This document shows, piece by piece, positions 12,279 to 20,709 of a stretch of 64,000 bases of DNA. This DNA is from Deltaproteobacteria bacterium (GTDB lineage Bacteria; Desulfobacterota; Desulfobacteria; Desulfobacterales; Desulfosarcinaceae): the NCBI GenBank assembly GCA_021824175.1, contig JAKALP010000009.1:124001-188000 (forward strand). The letters are read 5' to 3'. How positions within the stretch are numbered: position 1 is the stretch's first letter; every line of letters starts with the position of its first letter. The notes beneath the pieces are model-generated. The model ran no database searches. It was not told the DNA's origin and saw only the letters and a program-made list of their open reading frames with translations. The position numbers and the translations under genes are program-made.

Positions 12279-12827
12279 TTATTCTCCAAAATCTTCATCC
12301 ACGGTTGCCTCGCCGGTCCCACCCCAATTCTCATGGTACATACCATTTTTCATCAATCGGTGAAATGTGGAATAGGGCCAATCTTTTGCATATCGCACAA
12401 GACCATGCTTCACCGGATTGTAATGGATGTAATCCATGTGTTGTCTGAAATCCGTTTCATCTCTGATCGTGTGTTCCCAAAATCGGCGTTGCCAGATGGA
12501 GGATTCTTGCCGGCGTTTTTTAGAAGCATTCAAGAAATCGGCGCTGAAGAATCTCGAGCCACACTTTTTGGTCACGGATTTTTTTATGAATGCCCATCTT
12601 TTGCCGTAGTCGGCATCCCCTTCCGGCAATACCCAGATGCAGTGAAGATGATCCGGCAATAGCACCCAACCCTCAATTTTGAAAGGAATGATCTTTCGTG
12701 TCTCCTCAATGGCTTCGCGTAAGGCTGACCGAATAAAATCATGACATAAGAGTGGTTGTCTTTGGTGCGTTACCACCGTGAAGAAATAGGTTCCTCCTTT
12801 GATCTTTGCACGCCGGTAGTTTGACAT
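12279..12827 (-). CDS. REP-associated tyrosine transposase (RAYT, IS200-like Y1)
   Basis: 182-residue single-strand DNA transposase of the Y1/HUH class. N-terminal YRRAKIKGGTYFFTVVT is typical of RAYTs. The HUH-type metal motif is LLPDHLHCIWVLP (H60, H62), followed by FWEHTIRD and the catalytic-tyrosine segment YIHYNPVKHGLV (Y133/Y136). RAYTs cleave and join REP hairpins carrying a GTAG or GGAG head, and the flanking REPs here carry GTAG. The gene is intact with no frameshift, so it may be active or domesticated. The start at 12827 has only a weak AGGT site. Confidence 0.95.
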   Translation of the reverse strand: MSNYRRAKIKGGTYFFTVVTHQRQPLLCHDFIRSALREAIEETRKIIPFKIEGWVLLPDHLHCIWVLPEGDADYGKRWAFIKKSVTKKCGSRFFSADFLNASKKRRQESSIWQRRFWEHTIRDETDFRQHMDYIHYNPVKHGLVRYAKDWPYSTFHRLMKNGMYHENWGGTGEATVDEDFGE

Positions 12828-12861
12828 GATTTACCTATTTATATCGCTACGGGTTTTGCAC

Positions 12862-12928
12862 CTGAAGGTGCGTTTCACGCACCATCAATTGATCTACGGT
12901 GGTTATTGGTGCATATAATGCACCCTAC
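12862..12928. repeat. REP pair right of the RAYT gene
   Basis: Forward copy with a degenerate head (GAAGGTGCGTTTCACGCACC) and a reverse copy TGGTGCATATAATGCACC-CTAC ending at 12928. The GTAG head of the second copy directly follows, sharing one base with, the TAG stop codon (12928-12930) of the solute-binding protein gene. Confidence 0.87.
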
Positions 12929-13848
12929 TAGTACTGCGCGCCGCTCTTCTTCATCTCTTCCCGGCGTTGGCGTTGGAGCTGCTCCATTTTTTGGGACAGG
13001 AACTTATTGCGCATCAGGTGCTCTTTGTCCATGGCCGCCCCTTTGGTCTGCCCTTGGCCCAGCCAGGCCATCTCCACCAGGTAGGTGTGCTTCAACCAGT
13101 CCATGGTGCCGTCGTTTTCGGCCTGGGCGATGAAGAGGTTAAGCCAGGATAAAAAATCCGCGTCGCCCTTGCGGATGGCAAAGCCGTAGTATTCTTTGGT
13201 GGAGGGCGCCAGCAGGGCCTTGATCTTGGCTGCATATTCCGGATGACTCTTCTGCCACACCATCACATAGGGCGAGTCGTGGACCGTGGCGTCCACCTCG
13301 GCTTTCAACAGAGCCGCCACGGCCTCGTCGTGGCTGGCATAGGTTTTGATCTGCTCGGCGGCAAAGAGCTTGCGGGCAAAACGTTCCATGGTGGTTTGCT
13401 GCTTGACGCCGATGCGCACCCCGGGAATATCCACCAGGTCGAAATAAGATTGGGTCTGAGTCCTGGCGAGCTTGGCATGCACCAGGGCCGCCTGGGTCAC
13501 TTCAAAATAGGGGGCGCTGAAATTGACTTTGAGACCGCGCTCGGGCGTGCGGGTCATGGCCGCGATGATGATATCCGAGTCGCAGGCCAGCAGCTTGGGG
13601 ATCTGCTCTTCATAGGTGTCCGGGAATATGAATTTGACTTTGACGCCCAGGGCATCGGCCATCAGGCGCGCCAGATCCACATCCAGGCCGATCAATTCCC
13701 CCTTGGACTCCATGCAGAAGGGCGGCGTATTGCGATTCAATGAAACCACAATTTCGCCTTTGGCCAGAATGGACTCCATCTGACCGGCCCAGGCCAATGA
13801 AACTGTCAGAAGTAAAACTGCCAGGAACCACCCGATTGTCTTTTTCAT
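12928..13848 (-). CDS. Family 3 extracellular solute-binding protein
   Basis: Periplasmic substrate-binding protein of the amino-acid/organic-acid type (SBP_bac_3). The 306-residue product has a signal peptide (MKKTIGWFLAVLLLTVSLAWA). The lobe signature GELIGLDVDLARLMADALG is followed by AAMTRTPERGLKVNFSAPY and the second lobe (TYASHDEAVAALLKAEVDATVHDSPYV). It lies 35 bp downstream of a DAACS symporter gene and has no ABC permease beside it. The ligand may be aspartate/glutamate or a dicarboxylate, judging from context; that is inference. A C-terminal Gln/Arg/Lys-rich extension of about 35 residues follows the fold. The stop codon abuts a REP. Confidence 0.9.
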   Translation of the reverse strand: MKKTIGWFLAVLLLTVSLAWAGQMESILAKGEIVVSLNRNTPPFCMESKGELIGLDVDLARLMADALGVKVKFIFPDTYEEQIPKLLACDSDIIIAAMTRTPERGLKVNFSAPYFEVTQAALVHAKLARTQTQSYFDLVDIPGVRIGVKQQTTMERFARKLFAAEQIKTYASHDEAVAALLKAEVDATVHDSPYVMVWQKSHPEYAAKIKALLAPSTKEYYGFAIRKGDADFLSWLNLFIAQAENDGTMDWLKHTYLVEMAWLGQGQTKGAAMDKEHLMRNKFLSQKMEQLQRQRREEMKKSGAQY

Positions 13849-13883
13849 CGCTTCCCCTCTTTATCTTTTCTTTCGATCTTGTT

Positions 13884-15173
13884 TCAGGCCGGCCGGCGTT
13901 CGCCCTCCTGCCAACACCCTTCATCGAGTTCTCCTTCGGCCTTGGCCACGGCGCAGGTGACCGCCAGGTCGCCCGTGACATTTAGGGCCGTGCGGCCCAT
14001 ATCCAGCAAAGCATCGATGCCGAAGATCATGGAGTAGGCCATGGCCACGGCCGTGCCCGGCTCCACGGCCATGCCCACCGAATTGAGCACCATCATCAGC
14101 ATGATGGCGCCGCTGCCCGGCACACCGGCCGTGCCGATGGAGGCCAGTACAGCGGTCAGGATCACGGTCATCTGCTGGCTGAAGGTCAATGGCGCGCCCA
14201 CGGCAAAGCCGATGAAGAGCACGCACACCCCCTGATAGATGGCCGTGCCGTCCATGTTGATGGTGGCCCCCAGGGGCAGCGTGAAGGAGTACACGCCCTT
14301 GGAGATGCCCAATTGCTTCTCGGCCACATCCATGCTCACCGGCAGGGTGCCGCCGCTGCTGCGGGTGACAAAGGCGGTGATGATGGCCTGCTTGGCCTGG
14401 ATGAAGAATTTGAACGGAGGGACGCGGAACAAAAGCAGCAGACCGCTGTAGGAGAGCCCAAGGTGCAGCAGCAACGCCGCGTAGACACTGAGCGTGACCA
14501 TGCCCAGGGGGCCGAAGGCTTCCGGGCCTTGTTCGCCGAAGACCACCGCGATCAGGGCAAACACGCCGATGGGCGCATACTCGAGAATCCAGTTGACCAC
14601 CTTGTACATCACTTCGGCGCAGCCGTCGAAGAAAGCAAAGACCGTGTTGGCCGCATTGCGGATGCGTTGATCCTCGCTCTCGCGCAGATAGGCTACGCCC
14701 ATGCCGAAGAGAATGGCGAAGAAGATGGTCTGGAGCATATTGCCGTCGGTGATGGACTTAAACGGATTGAGGGGCACGATCTCCAAAATGGTCTGCAGCA
14801 AGGAAGGCGTATCGGTCTTCAGACCGCCGGCGCCGCCCGCGCCCGCCAGGGTCATACCCAGGCCGGGCTTGAACACATTGCCCACCAGCAGCCCCAAGGC
14901 CACGGCAAAGGCCGTCGTAATGGTGTAGAGCAGCAGGGCTTTGACGCCCACTTTGCCCAACCGGGCTGGATGAATGCTGGCCGCGCCCACGATCAGGGTG
15001 AAAACCACCACCGGCATGACGATCAGCTTGAGCAGGCGCACGAAAATGTCACCCAGGGGCGAAACGCATTGAATGCTGGGACCAAAGATCAAGCCCGCCA
15101 CGGCCCCCGCGGACAGCCCGATGAGGATGCGCAGGAGAAGGTTGGTTTTGAAGTAAAAGCGTAATAACTTCAT
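13884..15173 (-). CDS. Dicarboxylate/amino acid:cation symporter (DAACS family)
   Basis: 429-residue secondary transporter importing glutamate, aspartate or C4-dicarboxylates with Na+ or H+. Family hallmarks include the serine-rich re-entrant loop FVTRSSGGTLPVSMDVAEKQ, LPLGATINMDGTAIYQGV, and the second hairpin ASIGTAGVPGSGAIMLMMVLNSVG. About eight transmembrane helices are present. The start has a GAAGGAAAG site. It is followed on the same strand by the solute-binding protein gene and preceded by the aspartase fusion gene. It probably brings in aspartate or fumarate for that pathway. Confidence 0.94.
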   Translation of the reverse strand: MKLLRFYFKTNLLLRILIGLSAGAVAGLIFGPSIQCVSPLGDIFVRLLKLIVMPVVVFTLIVGAASIHPARLGKVGVKALLLYTITTAFAVALGLLVGNVFKPGLGMTLAGAGGAGGLKTDTPSLLQTILEIVPLNPFKSITDGNMLQTIFFAILFGMGVAYLRESEDQRIRNAANTVFAFFDGCAEVMYKVVNWILEYAPIGVFALIAVVFGEQGPEAFGPLGMVTLSVYAALLLHLGLSYSGLLLLFRVPPFKFFIQAKQAIITAFVTRSSGGTLPVSMDVAEKQLGISKGVYSFTLPLGATINMDGTAIYQGVCVLFIGFAVGAPLTFSQQMTVILTAVLASIGTAGVPGSGAIMLMMVLNSVGMAVEPGTAVAMAYSMIFGIDALLDMGRTALNVTGDLAVTCAVAKAEGELDEGCWQEGERRPA

Positions 15174-15197
15174 TTTTGCTTTCCTTCTTCTTTTAAT

Positions 15198-15272
15198 CGT
15201 ACTCGTACGAAATCGAATTAGATCTTAAAGCTTCGTAGGACTCCTGACTCCTGAATTCAGGATTCTGATCCT
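15198..15272. repeat. GTACTC dyad and AGAAGTCAG-family arm
   Basis: A short hexamer dyad CGTACTCGTACGA (15198-15210) and an ACTCCTGACTCCTGAATTCA arm (15239-15272). The latter reaches the stop codon of the aspartase gene (TAG at 15273-15275) without any intervening base. Confidence 0.8.
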
Positions 15273-17132
15273 CTACTTCGGTATCCTTCGCGGATCGGTC
15301 ATATTTTCCGGCCGCAGCAGATCGTCCAGTTGGGCTTTGGTCAACCACTTCTTCTGCAACACCAGATCGTAGACATTGCCGCCGGTCTTGAGCGCCTCCT
15401 TGGCAATGGCGGCCGACTTTTCGTAGCCCAGCACCGGGTTGAGCGCCGTCACCAGGCCGATGCTGCTCTGCACATACTGCCGGCAGCGCTCGGCATTGGC
15501 CGTGATGCCCGTCACGCAGCGGCTGGTCAGGGTGATGCAGGCGTTTTTCAAAATCATCATGCCGTGCAGCAGGTCATAGGCGATGATGGGCTCGGCCATG
15601 TTGAGCTCCAGTTCGCTGGCCTCGGCGGCCATGGAAATCACAGTGTCGTAGCCAATGATCTGGAAGCAGATCTGGCTGACCAGTTCCGGCGCCACCGGGT
15701 TGACCTTGCCCGGCATGATGGACGAGCCGGGCTGCAGGGGCGGCAGGTTGATTTCGTTCAGACCGCAGCGCGGGCCGGAAGAGAGCCAGCGCAGATCGTT
15801 GCAGATTTTGGAGATCTGCACCGCGGCGCGCTTCATGGTGCCCGACATCTGGGCAAAGGCGCCCGAGTCCTGAGTGGCTTCCACCAGGTTTTCGGCCTTG
15901 CGGATGGGCAGACCGCTCACCTTGGCCAGGGTTTTGGAGACCAGCTCGGCGTAGCCCGGCGGGCTGTTGATGCCGGTGCCGATGGCCGTGGCGCCCATGT
16001 TGACCTCATGAAATTCTATCGCCGCGTGCGCCAGGGCCGCGCGGGCGCTGTCGATCATGCAGGCGTAGGCCCCGAACTCCTGGCCCAGGGTCATGGGCAC
16101 GGCATCCTGGTTTTCGGTGCGGCCCATCTTCAGAATGCCAGCGAACTCTTCGCCCTTTTTAGCCAGGGCCATTTGCAGTTCTTCCATGGCGCCCAGCAGA
16201 TCTTTGAGCGACAGGATCACGGCCAGCTTGATAGCCGTGGGGTAGACATCGTTGGTGGATTGGGAGCAATTGACATCGTCATTGGGATGCAGATGGGTGT
16301 ACTCGCCCTTCTCATGGCCCATGAGCTCAAGGGCGCGATTGGCGATGACCTCATTGGCGTTCATGTTGGTGGAGGTTCCGGCCCCGCCCTGGAACATGTC
16401 CACCGCGAACTGGTCGTGCAGCTTTCCCGAGAGAATTTCGTCGCAGGCCGCGCAAATGCTTTTCATCTTCTCCTTGGCCAGCACCCCCAATTTGTGGTTG
16501 GTCATGGCCGTGGCTTTTTTGATCAACGCCAATGCGTCGATGAAGTGGCCGAAATTGCGCAGGGGCACGCCCGAAATCTGGAAGTTTTCCAATGCCCGGG
16601 CGGTCTGGACGCCGTAGTAGGCCGAGTTGGGGATCTCCTTTTCTCCCAGGGAGTCATGCTCCCGGCGGGCGCCGCTAATGGCCGCAACGCCATCGGCGCC
16701 GGGATGGCTGCAGGCCCGCAGCCGCTCGCCGAGCTTCTGAGCCACCCTGGCCACGATGCGGTAGTAAACGGCCGGTTTCTTTTTGCGGAAAGCAGCCAGC
16801 TCCTTGCGCCCAATCTGCCACAGCACCGCGCCCTGGCGGGTCACGGCGCTGGTGGAGTGGGGCAGGTCATCGAGCAGTGCGCTTTCGGCGATCAGGGCGC
16901 CGGGCTGCAACACCACCATACGCGTGGCGGCACCGTGCAGACCGCGCACGATCTCCACTTCACCCTCCAGGACGATGCCGGCCCACTGGCGCGGCGTGGA
17001 TTCATGAAATATCCAGTCGCCGGGCTCGTACTCTTGGGTTGCGCCTTTCTGGAAAAAAGAGGATAGATCTTCAGCGCTCACACCGATCACTTCGGCGGCG
17101 TTCTTGATTGCTTTTTCTAACTTTTTTTGCAT
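15273..17132 (-). CDS. aspA: Aspartate ammonia-lyase fused to an N-terminal cyclic-nucleotide-binding-like domain
   Basis: 619-residue two-domain enzyme. Residues 1-140 form a cNMP-binding-like beta-barrel (YEPGDWIFHESTPRQWAGIVLEGEVEIVRG ... LQPGALIAESALL). From about residue 157 to the end is a full aspartase: DSLGEKEIPNSAYYGVQT, FQGGAGTSTNMNANEVIANRA, NDDVNCSQSTNDVYPTA and the flexible catalytic loop GSSIMPGKVNP (469-479, S471). It converts L-aspartate to fumarate and ammonia. The phosphate-binding cassette keeps the Glu (E83) but has PHSTSAV where cAMP binders carry PR-(S/T)-A, so the key Arg appears absent. The neighbouring Dcu and DAACS genes fit aspartate uptake and fumarate or succinate exchange. 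The start has AGGAGGAAG. Confidence 0.94.
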   Translation of the reverse strand: MQKKLEKAIKNAAEVIGVSAEDLSSFFQKGATQEYEPGDWIFHESTPRQWAGIVLEGEVEIVRGLHGAATRMVVLQPGALIAESALLDDLPHSTSAVTRQGAVLWQIGRKELAAFRKKKPAVYYRIVARVAQKLGERLRACSHPGADGVAAISGARREHDSLGEKEIPNSAYYGVQTARALENFQISGVPLRNFGHFIDALALIKKATAMTNHKLGVLAKEKMKSICAACDEILSGKLHDQFAVDMFQGGAGTSTNMNANEVIANRALELMGHEKGEYTHLHPNDDVNCSQSTNDVYPTAIKLAVILSLKDLLGAMEELQMALAKKGEEFAGILKMGRTENQDAVPMTLGQEFGAYACMIDSARAALAHAAIEFHEVNMGATAIGTGINSPPGYAELVSKTLAKVSGLPIRKAENLVEATQDSGAFAQMSGTMKRAAVQISKICNDLRWLSSGPRCGLNEINLPPLQPGSSIMPGKVNPVAPELVSQICFQIIGYDTVISMAAEASELELNMAEPIIAYDLLHGMMILKNACITLTSRCVTGITANAERCRQYVQSSIGLVTALNPVLGYEKSAAIAKEALKTGGNVYDLVLQKKWLTKAQLDDLLRPENMTDPRRIPK

Positions 17133-17153
17133 GCTTCCTCCTACAAGCTGTTT

Positions 17154-17218
17154 CGTACTCGTACTCGCACGCGTACTCGTACTCGAAAAAAATTAGGCCC
17201 CGTCGAGTACGAGTACGA
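17154..17218. repeat. GTACTC/GAGTAC hexamer paired-arm repeat
   Basis: Left arm CGTACTCGTACTCGCACGCG followed by TACTCGTACTCG (17154-17185), an AT-rich loop, and right arm CGAGTACGAGTACGA (17203-17218). It lies directly upstream of the aspartase gene. Confidence 0.87.
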
Positions 17219-17298
17219 TTGAGTAGTGGTTATACTTTATTATCATGCATGACTGCTTTCCGCGGGCATTTACTTCGTTAACGTCACCTGCCTCCTAT

Positions 17299-17332
17299 CG
17301 AGTACGAGTACGCGTACGAGTACGAGTACGAG
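17299..17332. repeat. GAGTAC hexamer array
   Basis: CGAGTACGAGTACGCGTACG followed by more AGTACG units, about 20 bp past the Dcu transporter stop codon. A second copy of the family lies within 80 bp in the same gap (17133-17353). Confidence 0.87.
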
Positions 17333-17353
17333 CACTGATGAGGGCAGCAATTC

Positions 17354-18688
17354 CTACAGGATCATCCGCCCAATAATCAACCCCACAACAATCGCCACGC
17401 CCGTGGCCACGATCCCCGGCAGCATGAATGAGTGATTCAGCACGAAGCGCCCGATGCGCGTGGTGCCGGTGCGGTCGAAATTGATGGCGGCGATCAATGA
17501 GCCATAAGTCGGCAGGAAGAAATAACCGTTGACCGCCGGCCACATGGCCACCAGGTTGGCTGCCGGCAGGCCCAGGCTGATGCCCAGGGGCATCAAGGCC
17601 CGCGTGGTGGCCGCCTGGCTGAAGAGCAGCACCGAGGCGCAGAACAATCCCAAAGCAAAGGTGATGGGATGGTTGGAAGTAATCTCGCCGATGGTGCCGA
17701 TGATCAGTTTCTCGTTGCCTTTGATGAATGTATCCCCCAGCCAGGCCAGGCCGAAGATGCCGATGACCGCGGTCAAGCCGGCCTGGGCCACTTCGGTCTT
17801 GGGGATCTTGGCGGCCGCGGTCTTGGTGGTCAGCAGCATGAGGGCCGCCAGGGCGAGCATGACGATCTGGATGGTGTCGGCCATGCCCAGGGGCACGGTG
17901 GCATTGCCCTTGGGGACCATTGGCCGAATTTGCGGAAAAAGACCGGCCGCTACGATCAGAAGCACACCGGCCAGGAAGAGCAGGGCGCTCAGGCGCGCAC
18001 CCTTGGGCAGCTCTTTGCGCTCCTCCTTGGTTTTGGCTTGTCCAGGAGGAAGCAGTTCGCCGGAGGCCAGACGGCGCTGGTATTCCGGGTCGTCTTTGAG
18101 CTCTTTGCCGACGCGGGTTTGGATCAGGGCCGCCACGATCACGCCGACGATGGTGGCCGGCACGCAGATCAACATGATTTTGGGCAGCCCCACGCCCAGG
18201 GGCTCGAACATGGCGATCATGGCGGCCATGGCCGCGGAGACGGGCGAGGCCGTGATGGCCTGCTGGGAGGCGATGGTGGAGACCGCCATGGGCCGCTCGG
18301 GCCGGATGCCGTTTTCATAGGCCACCTGGAAGATGATGGGCAGCAGCGGGTAGAAGACATGGCCCGTGCCCGCGCCAAAGGGGAAGAGATAGCACACCAG
18401 GGGCGCCACCAGCGTGATTTGGCGCGGATTGCGGCGGATGATGCGCTCGGCCAGGCTCACCAGGTAGTTGATGCCGCCGGCCGCCTCCATGACCGAGGCC
18501 GCCATGATGACGGAGAGAATGATCAGCATCACGTCAATGGGCGGCGCCGTGGGCGGCAGTTGGAAGACATAACTGAGCACCAGCACGCCCGCGCCGCCCC
18601 ACAGTCCCAGGCCCACGCCGCCGGAGCGGCTGCCCAGAAAAATGGCGGCCAGGACCACCGCGAATTCCAAAATCAGCTTCAACACCAT
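17354..18688 (-). CDS. Anaerobic C4-dicarboxylate transporter (Dcu family)
   Basis: 444-residue membrane protein of the DcuA/DcuB family, which exchanges aspartate, fumarate or malate for succinate in anaerobes. Recognisable segments are MEAAGGINYLVSLAERIIRRNPRQIT, CYLFPFGAGTGHVFYPLLPII, RPERPMAVSTIASQQAITASPVSAA and the C-terminal LPTYGSLIAAINFDRTGTTRIGRFVLNHSFMLPG. About ten to twelve hydrophobic segments are present. The start carries an AAAGGAGATG site. It lies upstream of the aspartase gene on the same strand, a classic aspA-dcu association, though a repeat-filled gap intervenes. Confidence 0.95.
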   Translation of the reverse strand: MVLKLILEFAVVLAAIFLGSRSGGVGLGLWGGAGVLVLSYVFQLPPTAPPIDVMLIILSVIMAASVMEAAGGINYLVSLAERIIRRNPRQITLVAPLVCYLFPFGAGTGHVFYPLLPIIFQVAYENGIRPERPMAVSTIASQQAITASPVSAAMAAMIAMFEPLGVGLPKIMLICVPATIVGVIVAALIQTRVGKELKDDPEYQRRLASGELLPPGQAKTKEERKELPKGARLSALLFLAGVLLIVAAGLFPQIRPMVPKGNATVPLGMADTIQIVMLALAALMLLTTKTAAAKIPKTEVAQAGLTAVIGIFGLAWLGDTFIKGNEKLIIGTIGEITSNHPITFALGLFCASVLLFSQAATTRALMPLGISLGLPAANLVAMWPAVNGYFFLPTYGSLIAAINFDRTGTTRIGRFVLNHSFMLPGIVATGVAIVVGLIIGRMIL

Positions 18689-18725
18689 CGACCCATCTCC
18701 TTTCCACGTTAAATACTAGCCCCCG

Positions 18726-18895
18726 AAGGGCGCGTTTACCTACTAATTTCAGTGCGCGGGTGCATAGATGCACCTGCTAAGTAAATGGCCGCATAAGTGC
18801 ATGGAATGCACCCTACGAAAATGGCCGCGGCCGTAGGGCGCGTTTTACGCACCAGCGCTCATGCGCAGCGCATCGGTGCATGGAATGCACCTTAC
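18726..18895. repeat. Cluster of GTAG REP elements
   Basis: Four degenerate to good REP copies: GGGTGCATAGATGCACC (about 18758-18774), AGTGCATGGAATGCACCCTAC (18796-18815), GTAGGGCGCGTTTTACGCAC (18832-18854) and GGTGCATGGAATGCACCTTAC (18875-18895). The last runs into the solute-binding protein gene, whose TAA stop (18892-18894) lies inside the degenerate REP head. Confidence 0.85.
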
Positions 18896-19692
18896 GGCTG
18901 CGGCAGGAGTTTATCTTCCATCCCCTCGAAATACTTCTGTCTGAGCTGGCGCAGCGTGCCGTCGCGTTTCATCTTATCTATCTGGAGGTTGAGCCACTTC
19001 AGAAATGTATCATCGCCTTTGCGCACAGCCATGGCATAGGGCCGGGGAATAAAAGGGTTGCCCGCGACGCGCAGGCTGGAGTCCTTGGCGGCTTCTTTCA
19101 AGAGCACGATATCGTCCTGGCACAGGGCATCCACCTGCTTGCCGCGCAATGCGTTCAGGGCTTCGGTCAGGGTATTGAAGGACACCAGCTTGGCCAGCGG
19201 CGCGATCAACGGCAGATCTTTTTCCTGCACCGCGCCGCTCACCACGGCCACCCTGCGGTCGGCCAGTTCCTGAACCCCATGAATGGGGCTCTGCTTGAGG
19301 GTCAACAGCGCAGATCCAGTCATCAAATAGGCCTCAGTAAAATCCAGCACCCGTTGACGATCCTCCGTAACGTTCATGGCGGCGATGAGAAGATCGACCG
19401 ATTCGCTGTAGAGCAAGGGGATGCGGCTGCCGGAGGTGACCGGCACCAGCTCCAGCGCCTGTTCATCGTCAAATAGCACCCGCGCCAGATAGCGCGCCAG
19501 ATCCACATCAAAGCCCTGGATCTGGCCGGAGGGGTCGGTAAACCCGAAGGGCGCAAAGTCGGTTTTGATGCCCACCCGCAGCATGCCACGGTGGCGCGCT
19601 TCTTCCAGCCCATCGCCCAGGGCGGCTGTGAACAGGCCCAGAATCAGACCGCAAACTAGAAGAAAAACGATTCCTTTTGTTCGGATATTCAT
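18892..19692 (-). CDS. Family 3 extracellular solute-binding protein
   Basis: 266-residue periplasmic binding protein of the SBP_bac_3 type, with signal peptide MNIRTKGIVFLLVCGLILGL. Lobe signatures are RVGIKTDFAPFGF-like at the mature N-terminus, GQIQGFDVDLARYLARVLF, and AAMNVTEDRQRVLDFTEAYL. It has no adjacent ABC permease or ATPase. It may serve a distant transporter, or may have been freed for sensing. The start has GAAGGAGGG. The stop codon TAA is contributed by a REP-like sequence. This is the second orphan binding protein bracketing the aspartase/dicarboxylate block. Confidence 0.9.
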   Translation of the reverse strand: MNIRTKGIVFLLVCGLILGLFTAALGDGLEEARHRGMLRVGIKTDFAPFGFTDPSGQIQGFDVDLARYLARVLFDDEQALELVPVTSGSRIPLLYSESVDLLIAAMNVTEDRQRVLDFTEAYLMTGSALLTLKQSPIHGVQELADRRVAVVSGAVQEKDLPLIAPLAKLVSFNTLTEALNALRGKQVDALCQDDIVLLKEAAKDSSLRVAGNPFIPRPYAMAVRKGDDTFLKWLNLQIDKMKRDGTLRQLRQKYFEGMEDKLLPQP

Positions 19693-19732
19693 CAGCCCTC
19701 CTTCTTCTCTTGGAGTGATCTCACCGGCGTTC

Positions 19733-20707
19733 CTATTTTACTTTCTTCCAGGTTTTATCGGGATCAAAAGCGGTCATGGCCTTGGCGCTCTGGGCGCTTT
19801 TGGGCCCCAGATCCTTTTGGTAGACTACACCGTCATGATTGACGATAAAGGTCATGACGCCGGAGTTGCCGTAAATGGCCGGGTAAGCCACTACGGCGAA
19901 TCCCCCGATCATCTTATTATTCACCAGATAGTCATAGGCGCCGCCGGGGGCGTGGCGGCCCTGGCGCGTGAGCATCCGGAAGTAGTAGCCGTGAAAGGGG
20001 GTGGGCTCCTTTTGGGCGCCGTCGTAGGTGTAGCCCTCGGCATAGGCTTCGGCCACCAGTTCGCCCAAGGGGCTGGCAGGCTCGCCCGGCGCGGTTTTCC
20101 AGAATAGCCCGTTTTTCCGGCCGGCATCGCTGCCGAACTTGGCGGCATAGCCTCGGATGCCGTCGTTATCCGGGTCCATCATGGCATATTCGCGCTGGGC
20201 ATCGACCACGGCCAGCAGGGTTTGAATGGTGCTCAATTCATTTTGGCCGATGCGGCGGTTGAGAACCTCTTCTTTCCCGGCCAGGGTATCGAAATACCAC
20301 AAGCTCCCTTTCTTTACGATGGGGATTGGGAAGGGCCAACTGTTTTCACCCACATTGAGGATCATTTGCGCCCCTTCCTGGGCCACTCCATTTTTAAGAT
20401 CAAAGGCGGCGATGAATTTCTCCTGATGCAATCGGTCGCTGACCGCGTCCCCCGAAGAGAAGAGCCCTTGGCCCGCCGAGCCGAAAATGGCCAGCAATTG
20501 CTGCGGGTCATTGGCGCGCAAAGCGGAGATAAAGGCGCTGACCGCGGCTTCGGGCGAGGCAAAGCCTTTTTGACTCTGCTTGGGGGTTGCACCGGTTCCC
20601 ACCAGCACGATCACCAACAGAAGTATTACGGTCGCCCATGATTGAATTGCCTTCATCGGCGCGTGCTGTTTGACCACTTGGAAAATGATGGATCGAGCTT
20701 TTTTCAT
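19733..20707 (-). CDS. DUF2950 domain-containing protein
   Basis: 324-residue exported protein of unknown function matching the DUF2950 pattern (QKGFASPEAAVSAFISALRANDPQQLLAIFG, YYFRMLTRQGRHAPGGAYDYLVNNKMIGGFAVVAYPA). A hydrophobic N-terminal segment (about residues 22-40) acts as signal or anchor; an internal Met at residue 18 is an alternative start. It starts two bases after the stop of the DUF3300 gene. Its ribosome site AGGAGG is encoded by the last codons of that gene, so the pair is translationally linked. DUF2950 and DUF3300 proteins are often neighbours, so they probably work together in the envelope. Confidence 0.9.
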   Translation of the reverse strand: MKKARSIIFQVVKQHAPMKAIQSWATVILLLVIVLVGTGATPKQSQKGFASPEAAVSAFISALRANDPQQLLAIFGSAGQGLFSSGDAVSDRLHQEKFIAAFDLKNGVAQEGAQMILNVGENSWPFPIPIVKKGSLWYFDTLAGKEEVLNRRIGQNELSTIQTLLAVVDAQREYAMMDPDNDGIRGYAAKFGSDAGRKNGLFWKTAPGEPASPLGELVAEAYAEGYTYDGAQKEPTPFHGYYFRMLTRQGRHAPGGAYDYLVNNKMIGGFAVVAYPAIYGNSGVMTFIVNHDGVVYQKDLGPKSAQSAKAMTAFDPDKTWKKVK

Positions 20708-20709
20708 GG

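Larger units (their letters stand above)
12194..12928. mobile_element. REPtron: RAYT gene with flanking GTAG REPs
   Basis: A REP-associated tyrosine transposase gene (12279-12827) sits between two pairs of GTAG-headed REPs. The left pair is 12194-12215 (reverse) and 12252-12273 (forward). The right pair is about 12865-12884 (forward, head degenerate) and 12907-12928 (reverse). The same REP family is dispersed at no fewer than five other loci in the window. This is the expected organisation of a domesticated RAYT with its cognate REPs; boundaries of any mobile unit are inferred. Confidence 0.85.

Noticed and set aside
15330-17066. Plus-strand 578-residue open frame
   Set aside because: Antisense shadow of the aspartase fusion; no recognisable domains.
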